64,000 bases of DNA from Gammaproteobacteria bacterium (GTDB lineage Bacteria > Pseudomonadota > Gammaproteobacteria > Arenicellales > Poriferihabitantaceae). Position 1 is the stretch's first letter. Every line of letters begins with the position of its first letter. Under the pieces are notes generated by a model. It did no database searches, was not told where the DNA came from, and saw only the letters and a program-made list of their open reading frames with translations. Positions 35,877 through 45,067 of this stretch are shown here, piece after piece. The stretch lies in the NCBI GenBank assembly GCA_030432755.1, contig JAUILZ010000010.1, positions 62,001-126,000 on the forward strand, read 5' to 3'. The position numbers were made by a program, and so were the translations under genes.

Positions 35877-35884
<8 letters not shown>
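34709..35884 (+). CDS. ribB: 3,4-dihydroxy-2-butanone 4-phosphate synthase with degenerate GTP cyclohydrolase II-like domain (RibBX type)
   Basis: 391 residues. Residues 1-205 are an intact DHBP synthase: [39 protein letters not shown]. Residues 210-391 have the fold-length of RibA but not its catalytic signatures. I find no zinc Cys cluster (CLTGD-fgS-rCdC), no RQEGRGIGL, and only [13 protein letters not shown] in the place of the VHSEC block. The late [21 protein letters not shown] resembles the RibA C-terminus. This matches the RibBX arrangement in which the C-terminal half no longer makes GTP cyclohydrolase II. A separate ribA must exist elsewhere. Confidence 0.92.
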
Positions 35885-36344
<460 letters not shown>

Positions 36345-36356
36345 GGCGGCAGCGGC

Positions 36357-36767
36357 TTGGCAAGAAGCGGACGTCACCTGGCCCGTCGGTGCGTGGTCCA
36401 GGCCCTGTACCAGTGGCAGATGACCGGCCAGTCGCCGGACCAGATCATCGGCAGCTTTATCGGCAACGACAACCTCACCGGTCGCCACCGTGACTGGTTC
36501 CTCGCGCTGGTGGAGAACATCCCGACATACGTTGGGGACATCGACGCCCTGATCGAGCCCCATCTCGACCGCGCGAGCGAGCGGGTGGATCCCATCGAGC
36601 AGGCCATCCTGCGGCTCGGCACCTACGAGCTGCGCTACGATCCCACCGTGCCCACCAACGTGGTGATCGACGAGGCCATCGATCTCGCCAAGACCTTCGG
36701 CTCCGAACAGGGCTATCGCTACGTCAACGGCGTACTCGACAAGGTGGCGCGCTCGGTGCGTGACTGA
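36357..36767 (+). CDS. nusB: Transcription antitermination factor NusB
   Basis: 136 residues from a TTG start (ARSGRHLARRCVVQALYQWQ). ERVDPIEQAILRLGTYELRY and NVVIDEAIDLAKTFGSEQGYRYVNGVLDKVAR are the NusB signature. It binds boxA RNA with S10 for rRNA antitermination. It follows ribH as in many gammaproteobacteria. Confidence 0.95.
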   Translation: MARSGRHLARRCVVQALYQWQMTGQSPDQIIGSFIGNDNLTGRHRDWFLALVENIPTYVGDIDALIEPHLDRASERVDPIEQAILRLGTYELRYDPTVPTNVVIDEAIDLAKTFGSEQGYRYVNGVLDKVARSVRD

Positions 36768-36806
36768 ACGTGTAACGGTGTCATTGTCGAGCCGGCGTGG
36801 CGATCG

Positions 36807-37337
36807 ATGAGCAAACCGTCCGCTAAAGCCGGCGCCCGCGTCGTAACCTCCCGCGACCTGTTCGCGACCCCGTTCAACTTCCTCGCCTTTGGTTTCGGCA
36901 GTGGGCTTGCACCGAAGGCGCCGGGGACTTTCGGTACGCTCGCAGCGGTGCCGCTTTGCTATTTGCTCGACCGTGCGGGGGCGACGATTTATTTGCTGGC
37001 CACGCTGCTGGCGCTCGGTATCGGCATTGCGATCTGCGCCGCCGCCGCACGCCATCTCGAAAGCCATGACCATCCCGCCATCGTCTGGGACGAGATCGCC
37101 GGCTTCCTGGTGACCATGCTCGTGGTGCCCGTCACGCCGCTGACCCTGTTCGCCGGCTTTCTTCTCTTCCGCCTGTTCGACATCCTCAAGCCCTGGCCCA
37201 TTCGCCGGGTTGACCGGCAGGTGCATGGCGGACTTGGTATCATGCTCGACGACCTGCTCGCGGCGGTGATGGCCGGCGCGCTGCTCTTCCTGCTGGCGCG
37301 CAGTGGCCTGATCGGCGGCCTCGCCAGCCTGTCCTGA
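36807..37337 (+). CDS. pgpA: Phosphatidylglycerophosphatase A
   Basis: 176 residues. GSGLAPKAPGTFGTLAAVPL, HPAIVWDEIAGFLVTM, FLLFRLFDILKPWPIRRVD and HGGLGIMLDDLLAAVMAG are the PgpA blocks. It has about four membrane helices and dephosphorylates phosphatidylglycerol phosphate. thiL, usually between nusB and pgpA, is missing. Confidence 0.95.
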   Translation: MSKPSAKAGARVVTSRDLFATPFNFLAFGFGSGLAPKAPGTFGTLAAVPLCYLLDRAGATIYLLATLLALGIGIAICAAAARHLESHDHPAIVWDEIAGFLVTMLVVPVTPLTLFAGFLLFRLFDILKPWPIRRVDRQVHGGLGIMLDDLLAAVMAGALLFLLARSGLIGGLASLS

Positions 37338-37359
37338 ACCTCGATCAACCATTTACATC

Positions 37360-38352
37360 ATGTCTACCTTCCGCGCCTACCGTATCGACCAGACCGAAGA
37401 CAAGACGATCGCCGCGAGCTTCCGGGAATTGACCCTGGACGACCTCACCCCGGGAGAGGTGGTGATCCGGGTGGCCTGGTCCGGGATCAACTACAAGGAC
37501 GTCCTCGCGGCGACGGGCAAGGGCAAGGTCCTGCGCCGGTTTCCGCTCAACGGGGGCATCGACCTGTCGGGCACGGTGGAAAGCTCCACCGATGACCGTT
37601 TCGCGCCCGGGGACGAGGTGCTGGTGGCGGGCTGCGGCCTGTCGGAAACCGCCGATGGCGGCTACGCGGAGATCGCCAGGGTCTGTGCCGACTGCGTGGT
37701 GCCGTTGCCGCAGGGTCTCGACCTGCGCGAGGCCATGGCCATCGGCACCGCGGGCTTCACCGCCGCCATGGCGGTGAGCCGGATGGAACAGAACGGCCAG
37801 ACGCCGGATCACGGCAAGGTCATCGTCACCGGCGCCACCGGCGGCGTGGGCAGCATCGCCATCGATATTCTCGCCGCGCGCGGCTACGAGGTGGTGGCGT
37901 TCACCGGAAAAAGGGAGCAGTACGACTTCCTGCGGGAACTCGGGGCGAGCGAATGCATCGACCGCCACGCCGTGGAGATGGGCGGCCGCCCGCTGGAAAG
38001 CGCCACCTGGGGCGGCGCGGTGGACAATGCCGGCGGCGAGACGCTGGCCTGGCTGACGCGCACGGTGAAACCCTGGGGAAACATCGCCAGCATCGGCCTG
38101 GTGGACGACTTCAAACTCAACACCACGGTCATGCCCTTTATCCTGCGCGGCGTGTCGCTTCTCGGCATCAATTCCATCGACATGCCGAACGCGATGCGCA
38201 ACGCGCTCTGGGAGCGCGTCGGCACGGATCTGAAGCCACGCCATCTCGACAGGATCGTCACCCGCGAGGTGGATCTCGAAGCGCTTCCCGGGACATTCAG
38301 CAGCTACCTGGACGGCAGCAATATCGGCAGGACGCTGGTCCGGGTCGGCTGA
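37360..38352 (+). CDS. acuI: Acrylyl-CoA reductase-type NADPH oxidoreductase (AcuI/YhdH)
   Basis: 330 residues of the zinc-free MDR family. SGINYKDVLAATGKGKVLRRFP, GIDLSGTV, AIGTAGFTAAMAV, the NADPH motif VTGATGGVGSIA, VAFTGKREQYDFLRELGA and a late GINSIDMP match AcuI/YhdH. AcuI reduces acryloyl-CoA to propionyl-CoA, which would feed the propionyl-CoA module at 45-52 kb. YhdH homologues are also found without DMSP metabolism, so the in-vivo substrate is inferred. Confidence 0.9.
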   Translation: MSTFRAYRIDQTEDKTIAASFRELTLDDLTPGEVVIRVAWSGINYKDVLAATGKGKVLRRFPLNGGIDLSGTVESSTDDRFAPGDEVLVAGCGLSETADGGYAEIARVCADCVVPLPQGLDLREAMAIGTAGFTAAMAVSRMEQNGQTPDHGKVIVTGATGGVGSIAIDILAARGYEVVAFTGKREQYDFLRELGASECIDRHAVEMGGRPLESATWGGAVDNAGGETLAWLTRTVKPWGNIASIGLVDDFKLNTTVMPFILRGVSLLGINSIDMPNAMRNALWERVGTDLKPRHLDRIVTREVDLEALPGTFSSYLDGSNIGRTLVRVG

Positions 38353-38371
38353 CCCGTGGCCGCCCGCCACG

Positions 38372-38776
38372 ATGGATGAACAGGGGAAACAGCAGGGTGG
38401 ACTGAACGCGGGCAGGCAGGTGGTTGTCGCGGACGCCATTCTGGCGCTGCACTTCCTGTTCGCTCTCTTCGCGGTGCTCGGCGGGTTCCTCGTGTTGCTG
38501 GACCGGCGGATGATGTGGTTGCATCTGCCGGCCGTGGCGTGGTCCTCCGTGGTGAACCTGGCCCACTGGACATGTCCGCTGACCCCACTGGAAAAAAACC
38601 TGCGCAAGCGCGCGGGCGATCGCGTCTTCGAGGGTGGCTGGGTGCAGCATTACCTCGAACCCCTGGTGCGGCCCCTGGGTATGCCGCGGCGGATGGAACT
38701 CGTTGCCGGGATATCCATCCTGGCCTGGAACGCGGTGGTCTACGCCATCGTGTTCCGTACCGTCGGCCCGGATTGA
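38372..38776 (+). CDS. DUF2784 family membrane protein
   Basis: 134 residues with about four membrane helices. The first, ILALHFLFALFAVLGGFLVLL, is followed by HLPAVAWSSVVNLAHWTCPLTPLEKNL, the DUF2784 signature. GGWVQHYLEPLVRP follows. Function unknown. It begins 20 nt after acuI and may be cotranscribed. Confidence 0.85.
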   Translation: MDEQGKQQGGLNAGRQVVVADAILALHFLFALFAVLGGFLVLLDRRMMWLHLPAVAWSSVVNLAHWTCPLTPLEKNLRKRAGDRVFEGGWVQHYLEPLVRPLGMPRRMELVAGISILAWNAVVYAIVFRTVGPD

Positions 38777-38821
38777 AAGGGCAGGCCACTCCCTGGCCCC
38801 CATCAGCGGCTGGCGTGTAGC

Positions 38822-38858
38822 GACGCGGTTTCGCTCCCGTCCTGACGGAAACCGCGTC
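38822..38858 (+). terminator. Strong hairpin after the DUF2784 gene
   Basis: GACGCGGTTTC pairs perfectly with GAAACCGCGTC. An inner CCGTC/GACGG extends the stem past a four-base bulge. It lies 46 nt after the stop codon and about 80 nt before dps. No clear T-run follows, so it may terminate only weakly or act as a boundary structure. Confidence 0.5.
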
Positions 38859-38864
38859 CAGCCG

Positions 38865-38894
38865 TTGATTTATCCCCGTCCGATAGCATGTAAT
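38865..38894 (+). promoter_or_regulatory. Promoter candidate for dps
   Basis: TTGATT and TGTAAT with an 18 nt spacer, 44 nt before the dps ATG. AGGAG lies before the start. This is a plausible sigma-70 promoter by pattern only. Confidence 0.4.
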
Positions 38895-38938
38895 CCCTTC
38901 ACAACGCTTTTTGAATCACAGATCAGGAGAACTACCAG

Positions 38939-39409
38939 ATGAGCAAGATCGATATTGGAATCGGTGCGAAGGACCGGGAGAAAATCGCGAATGGCCTCAG
39001 CCGCCTGCTCGCAGATTCCTACACCCTGTACCTGCAGACTCATAACTTCCACTGGAACGTCACCGGACCCCAGTTCCGTGAACTGCACCTGATGTTCGAA
39101 GAGCATTACACCGAACTGGCAACCGCGGTGGATGAAATCGCGGAACGTATCCGCACCCTGGGCATCGCCGCACCCGGCACCTACAAGGAGTTCGCCAAGC
39201 TGAGCGCCATCGACGAGGTGGAAGGCGTGCCGGAAGCGGACGAAATGGTCAAGCTGTTGACCAGCGGTCATGAACAGGTGGTCAAGACGTCACGTGACGT
39301 GCTCAAGGTGGCCCAGGATGCCGATGACGAGTCCACGGCCGCGCTGGTCTCCGACCGCATGCGTATTCACGAGAAAACGGCATGGATGTTACGCGCGATG
39401 CGTAACTGA
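38939..39409 (+). CDS. dps: Dps family DNA-binding ferritin-like protein
   Basis: 156 residues with an AGGAG ribosome-binding site. [21 protein letters not shown] then [21 protein letters not shown] carries the ferroxidase ligands (His, Asp/Glu). [21 protein letters not shown] is the C-terminal helix. Dps dodecamers bind DNA and oxidise Fe(II) with hydrogen peroxide. It has its own promoter region. Confidence 0.95.
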   Translation: MSKIDIGIGAKDREKIANGLSRLLADSYTLYLQTHNFHWNVTGPQFRELHLMFEEHYTELATAVDEIAERIRTLGIAAPGTYKEFAKLSAIDEVEGVPEADEMVKLLTSGHEQVVKTSRDVLKVAQDADDESTAALVSDRMRIHEKTAWMLRAMRN

Positions 39410-39486
39410 TTCCCCCAACCGGGCATGGTTATTGCATGAAGCGGAGCATGCGATAATCCGTTTCACCTCAAACCCGGAATGGACTG

Positions 39487-39876
39487 ATGGAAAGTTTTCT
39501 CGCCGCCTGGCGCCCGCGCATCCTGAGCGTGCTGCGTATCGTTTCCGCGTTCCTGTTCATGCAGCATGGCACGCAGAAACTGTTCAGCTTTCCAGCGGAA
39601 GCACGCGGCCCGTTCGAACTGTTGTCCCAGTCCGGCGTTGCCGGGGTGCTCGAGGTGTTCGGCGGATTCCTGCTGCTGATCGGCCTGTTTACCCGACCGG
39701 TGGCATTCGTACTTTCCGGGCTGATGGCATTCGCCTATTTCATCGCCCATGCGCCGCGGGATTTCTGGCCGTTGGTGAACGGTGGAGAACTGGCCGCTCT
39801 GTACTCGTTCCTGTTCCTCTATTTCGCCTGTGCCGGTGGCGGCGCGTGGAGCGTTGATCGGTTTCGTCGGGGCTGA
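39487..39876 (+). CDS. DoxX family membrane protein
   Basis: 129 residues with four membrane helices. LFMQHGTQKLFSF, GVLEVFGGFLLLIGLFTRPV and FAYFIAHAPRDFWPLVNGGE are DoxX-family motifs. It is predicted in the inner membrane. DoxX relatives are linked to redox or thiosulfate metabolism, but most are unassigned. Confidence 0.88.
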   Translation: MESFLAAWRPRILSVLRIVSAFLFMQHGTQKLFSFPAEARGPFELLSQSGVAGVLEVFGGFLLLIGLFTRPVAFVLSGLMAFAYFIAHAPRDFWPLVNGGELAALYSFLFLYFACAGGGAWSVDRFRRG

Positions 39877-39883
39877 GTACCCG

Positions 39884-40294
39884 ATGATCGTGTGCGTCAT
39901 GCGCCACCTGGGTCTGGTCCTGGTACTACTCCTCGCCGGTAGCCAGGCGTTGGCATTCTCGCCCAAGGTGGAAATCGTCGAGCGTTTCGACGATTTTCAG
40001 GTAATGGCGTTTATCGACGCGCAGGACATCCAGGAGAACCCGGCCTGGCAACCGGGGGACGGTGACCCGCCCCTCTCCGTTGCCGGGGCGATCAGCGCGG
40101 TGGGAGGTCTCCAGGACGGCACCATCGCGGTTCGGGATATACGGGAGATCGAATTGCGGCTGATGCCGAGGCATGACAACAGTTGGCATTACCTGGTCCG
40201 GGTTGCCAATGGAGCCATGATCTCGGAGAACGAGATCTTTGTCGTCCTGATGAGTGGCAAGGTGATTCCGGCAATCATACGACCCGGAAACTGA
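39884..40294 (+). CDS. Hypothetical exported protein, 136 residues
   Basis: I do not recognise it. Residues 1-24 look like a signal peptide (RHLGLVLVLLLAGSQALA). The mature part is about 112 residues, beta-rich, with IQENPAWQPGDGDPPLSVAG and LRLMPRHDNSWHYLVRVAN. It starts 8 nt after the doxX stop and may share its transcript. Codon use is like the neighbours. Confidence 0.6.
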   Translation: MIVCVMRHLGLVLVLLLAGSQALAFSPKVEIVERFDDFQVMAFIDAQDIQENPAWQPGDGDPPLSVAGAISAVGGLQDGTIAVRDIREIELRLMPRHDNSWHYLVRVANGAMISENEIFVVLMSGKVIPAIIRPGN

Positions 40295-40340
40295 CCCAGG
40301 AACCCGAAATGCTCCCAGCCAGGCCTGCGAGGAGACAGCG

Positions 40341-40478
40341 ATGACGGATACCGATGGTAATGGGACGACCAACCCCTCCGCGGAGATCGATCGGATCATC
40401 GCCGGACTGGGCGACTGGTGTGATGAGACGTTGGGGCGTATTCGGGCGTCGGTATCGCGCAACCGCAAGGGGAAGTAG
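40341..40478 (+). CDS. 45-residue protein resembling the start of DUF1801 proteins
   Basis: An ATG with GGAG six bases upstream opens a 46-codon frame. EIDRIIAGLGDWCDETLGRI resembles the first helix-turn of DUF1801 domain proteins, normally about 110-140 residues, but it then ends in RNRKGK and a stop. It could be a remnant or a genuine small basic protein. Confidence 0.5.
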   Translation: MTDTDGNGTTNPSAEIDRIIAGLGDWCDETLGRIRASVSRNRKGK

Positions 40479-40553
40479 GCCACCCTGCAGCGGTCACCTG
40501 GTTGCCGCCGCGCGGTGGTACAGTTGCCGCCACCCGCACCGGATCGACACGTC

Positions 40554-41231
40554 ATGAAATCCACCACCGTCACGGAGGCAATCGGGAGCCGCCGCTCGGT
40601 GCGTGCCTTTCTGCCGGACCCGGTGAACACCGGCGCAGTGCGCGCCATCCTGCAAACCGCGGCGCGCGCGCCCAGTGGCACCAACATGCAGCCCTGGCGG
40701 ACATTCGTGTTGACCGGCGCCTCGCGCGACACGCTCTGCGACGCGGTCTGCCGGGCATACGACCACGAACGCGACGAGCATGACGCCGAGGTCCACTACT
40801 ACCCGGAGCGCTGGTTCGAACCCTATCTCGCGCGGCGGCGCAAGGTCGGCTGGGATCTCTATGGTCTCCTTGGCATCGAGCGCGAGGATCGTGCGGGGAT
40901 GCATGTCCAGCACCGGCGCAATTTCCGCTTCTTCGATGCGCCGGTGGGAATGATATTCACCATGCACCGAGACCTTGCCACCGGGAGCTGGCTCGATTAC
41001 GGCATGTTCCTGCAGAACATCATGCTGCTCGCGCGCGAGGCCGGCCTCGATACCTGTCCCCAGGCGGCATGGTCAGACTACCACTCGGTGATACGCAAGG
41101 TCTTGCCGCTGGAGGACTCCGAGGTCGTGGTCTGTGGCATGGCGCTTGGCCATGCGGATCCGGACGCGGTGGAAAACACGCTCGTCACCGAGCGCGAAGA
41201 CGCCGCCGGGTTCGTCCGCTTCCTCGACTGA
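40554..41231 (+). CDS. Nitroreductase family flavoprotein
   Basis: 225 residues from MKSTTVTEA. IGSRRSVRAFLPDPV and ARAPSGTNMQPWRTFVLTG bind FMN phosphate and the isoalloxazine. SWLDYGMFLQNIMLLAREAGL and VVCGMALGHADPDAVEN are family-typical. The family reduces nitro groups, quinones or flavins with NAD(P)H. The physiological substrate is not known. Confidence 0.9.
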   Translation: MKSTTVTEAIGSRRSVRAFLPDPVNTGAVRAILQTAARAPSGTNMQPWRTFVLTGASRDTLCDAVCRAYDHERDEHDAEVHYYPERWFEPYLARRRKVGWDLYGLLGIEREDRAGMHVQHRRNFRFFDAPVGMIFTMHRDLATGSWLDYGMFLQNIMLLAREAGLDTCPQAAWSDYHSVIRKVLPLEDSEVVVCGMALGHADPDAVENTLVTEREDAAGFVRFLD

Positions 41232-41252
41232 AGTTCCAGGCTGTCCCTGGCG

Positions 41253-42692
41253 TCAGCGGCGCCGCCAGCGATGGAACTTTTCCAGCAGTCCGAGGACCCA
41301 CTGCGGCGCATGGGCCTTCTTCCAGTTGCCCGCGGCGAACTTGTTGGCCTCCATCCAGGTGGGATAGGCATGGATGGTGCCGAGTATTTTGTTGAGGCCA
41401 ATGCCGTGCTTCATCGCCAGCACGAACTCCGCGATGAGATCGCCGGCATGGCTGCCGACGATGGTAGCTCCGAGGATGCGGTCTTTACCGGGTACGGTCA
41501 GCACCTTGATCTCTCCCGTGGCTTCGCCGTCCGCCAGCGCGCGATCGAGATCCGATAGCGGATATCGCGTAACCTCGTATGGGATGCCCTGTTCGCGCGC
41601 GTCCAGTTCATTCAGTCCCACCCGCGCCACCTCGGGATCGGTATAGGTTGCCCACGGGATCACGCGATAGTCGACTTTGAATTTCTTCAGCGGCCGGAAG
41701 AGAGCGTTCACTGCGGCGTACCAGGCCTGGTGGGAGGCGACATGGGTGAACTGGTAGGGACCGACCACGTCGCCACAGGCGAAGATGGACGGGTAGCCGG
41801 CCTGCAGGTAGTCGTCGGTCTCGATGGTCCTGCGCTGCGTCAGCGGGATGCCGATGGCGTCGAAGCCCGCGCCTTTCGTGCGTGGCGCGCGGCCCACGGC
41901 GACGAGAATGCCGTCGAACGGGATCTCGAGATTGCCGTCATCGCTCTCGCAATGAAGGACCTTCTGGCCATTCTCCGTGCTGACTCGCGTCGCCTTGTAG
42001 CCGGTATGCAGATCGATCCCCTCGGAGCGAAAGCGATCGGCCATGAACCCGGCGACCTCCTCGTCTTCCCGGATCAGGATGCGCGGCAGCATCTCCACGA
42101 TGCTCACCTTCGATCCGAAGCGGGCGAAACACTGCGCCAGCTCGCAGCCGATGGGGCCACCGCCGAGCACCACCAGGCGGGGCGGCAGTTCCTCGAGCTC
42201 CCAGATATTGTCCGACGTGAGGTAGTCGACTTCATCGAGCCCCGGGATCGGCGGCACGAAGGGTTCCGCGCCGGTGGCGAGGATGATGTTGCGCGTTTTG
42301 ATGACGCGGCCGTTCACCTCCACCTCGGTGGGGGAGCGCACGTTGGCCTCTCCCTGGATGACCTCGACGCCGAGGCCCGTGTAGCGTTCCACCGAGTCAT
42401 GGGGTTCGATGGCGGCGATGACGGACTTCACCCGCGCCATGATGTCGCGGAAGTCGAACTCGGCTTTCGCGGTATGGATGCCCCAGTGTTCGGCGTGGTG
42501 AATGCGGTGCAGAAGCCGCGCGGAAGCGATGAGCGACTTGGATGGCACGCAGCCGGTGTTGAGGCAGTCGCCGCCCATGGCGCCGCGTTCGACCAGGATG
42601 ACCTTTGCCTTCACCGCGGCGGCTATATAGGCGGACACCAGCCCGGCGCTGCCGGCCCCGATCACCACCAGGTTGGCGTCGTAGCTGCTCAA
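41253..42692 (-). CDS. MerA/Lpd-like FAD pyridine nucleotide-disulfide oxidoreductase
   Basis: 479 residues. FAD motif VVIGAGSAGLVSA, redox disulfide GGDCLNTGCVPSK, NAD motif VVLGGGPIGCELAQ and second FAD motif IFACGDVVG are intact. The C-terminal catalytic block reads IHAYPTWMEANKFAAG. Tyr stands where dihydrolipoamide dehydrogenase has the base His in HPTLSE, so it is closer to MerA-like enzymes. It overlaps the TVP38-like gene by 4 nt, a pairing seen in many bacteria. It is probably a membrane-associated redox partner; the substrate is unknown. Confidence 0.9.
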   Translation of the reverse strand: MSSYDANLVVIGAGSAGLVSAYIAAAVKAKVILVERGAMGGDCLNTGCVPSKSLIASARLLHRIHHAEHWGIHTAKAEFDFRDIMARVKSVIAAIEPHDSVERYTGLGVEVIQGEANVRSPTEVEVNGRVIKTRNIILATGAEPFVPPIPGLDEVDYLTSDNIWELEELPPRLVVLGGGPIGCELAQCFARFGSKVSIVEMLPRILIREDEEVAGFMADRFRSEGIDLHTGYKATRVSTENGQKVLHCESDDGNLEIPFDGILVAVGRAPRTKGAGFDAIGIPLTQRRTIETDDYLQAGYPSIFACGDVVGPYQFTHVASHQAWYAAVNALFRPLKKFKVDYRVIPWATYTDPEVARVGLNELDAREQGIPYEVTRYPLSDLDRALADGEATGEIKVLTVPGKDRILGATIVGSHAGDLIAEFVLAMKHGIGLNKILGTIHAYPTWMEANKFAAGNWKKAHAPQWVLGLLEKFHRWRRR

Positions 42693-43453
42693 GCTTCTTC
42701 CCCGGGAGCGCCCCGCCCGCGGCGAATCAATCGCAGGGCGAAGCGGGCAATGTACGGAAACACCGCCAGCAGGGTGAAGGAGGCGATCAGCGCGGGAGAC
42801 AGCAGGCCACCCAGGGATGTCAGCTGGACAAGCTGGGTGCCGGCATTGATGAATACCATGCTGCCCGGCGCCATGCCGACGAGCGAGGCGGCTGCGTAAG
42901 TCAGCGTGCGGATGGACGTCAGCCCCATCAGCAGGTTGACGAGGAAGAACGGGAACACCGGCACCAGGCGCATCGAGAACAGGTAGAGCGCGCCCTCGCG
43001 GCGAAAGTTTTCCTGGATCGGACGCAGGCGGTCACCGAAGCGCGCTTCCACCAGGTCATGAAACAGGTAGCGCGCGAGCAAAAAGGCGATGGTCGCGCCG
43101 ATGGTGGCGGAGATCAGCACCACCACCGTTCCCGTGGCGAAGCCGAAGATCGCGCCGCCGAGCAGCGTCAGCACCAGCGCCCCCGGGATGGAGGCCGCGG
43201 TGGCGACGATATAGATCGTGGCAAAGAGCGCGATGCTGCGTAGCGGGTTGGCCTCACGGTAGGCCTGGATGGCGCCGAGTTGGGACTGCACCCATTCGAG
43301 GGTGAGGACGTGGCGCGGGCCGAACAGGAGAAAGCCGCCAATCAATATAGCCAGCAGCGCGAGCACCAGCAACCTGGACTTCGACATGGCGGGTTTCGCC
43401 GGGGACGATGACGCGGGGGACGATAACACGGGCTTCATGGCGAAGTCCGACAT
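42689..43453 (-). CDS. TVP38/TMEM64 (VTT domain) membrane protein
   Basis: 254 residues with a charged N-terminus and about six membrane segments. The VTT domain is IPGALVLTLLGGAIFGFATG, then ISATIGATIAFLLARYL and RLVPVFPFFLVNLLMGL. VTT proteins (DedA relatives) are linked to lipid transport. It is translationally coupled to the flavoprotein downstream. An internal Met at residue 6 is an alternative start. Confidence 0.9.
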   Translation of the reverse strand: MSDFAMKPVLSSPASSSPAKPAMSKSRLLVLALLAILIGGFLLFGPRHVLTLEWVQSQLGAIQAYREANPLRSIALFATIYIVATAASIPGALVLTLLGGAIFGFATGTVVVLISATIGATIAFLLARYLFHDLVEARFGDRLRPIQENFRREGALYLFSMRLVPVFPFFLVNLLMGLTSIRTLTYAAASLVGMAPGSMVFINAGTQLVQLTSLGGLLSPALIASFTLLAVFPYIARFALRLIRRGRGAPGEEA

Positions 43454-43495
43454 CCGATCCGCGGATTGGTTTCCTCCATGCCCGATCGCGGGCGT

Positions 43496-43526
43496 AAAAA
43501 AAAGGGGAGCCCGGGCTCCCCTTTTT
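43496..43526. terminator. Palindromic bidirectional terminator
   Basis: An A-run (43496-43503), the 18 bp palindrome GGGGAGCCCGGGCTCCCC (43504-43521) and TTTTT (43522-43526) form an intrinsic terminator in both directions. On the minus strand it ends icd transcription and insulates the TVP38-flavoprotein operon. Confidence 0.9.
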
Positions 43527-43559
43527 CCGGCGCGGGGCCGGCAGTCTCGGGCGGCTGCC

Positions 43560-44804
<1,245 letters not shown>

Positions 44805-44951
44805 GTCTGTCTGGTCTCTGTGTCTTGTCTTTAATTCGGGAGCCGGATTGTGCCTGAAATGGCTCGCGGGAGCGATCCGACGAAGTGCGGAAACAGGGCG
44901 CCACAATCGCGGTGCGTTGGGCGTGCACGGAGTTTGCGCGACTTCACAGGG

Positions 44952-44972
44952 CCCGCCTGGAGGCGGGATTTT
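44952..44972 (+). terminator. Weak hairpin upstream of the mutase gene
   Basis: CCCGCC and GGCGGG form a 6 bp GC-only stem with loop TGGA, followed by ATTTT. It lies between the divergent icd and methylmalonyl-CoA mutase genes. It may be a leader attenuator or chance in GC-rich DNA. A TATCAT -10-like hexamer follows around 45032. Confidence 0.3.
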
Positions 44973-45067
44973 CAGACCATGGTAGGCCCGCCGGGCCGCG
45001 CTTTCAAGCTGTTATTGCGGGTTGCTTTCCGCTATCATGTTATGGTGACTAACTGCCTGATAACACG

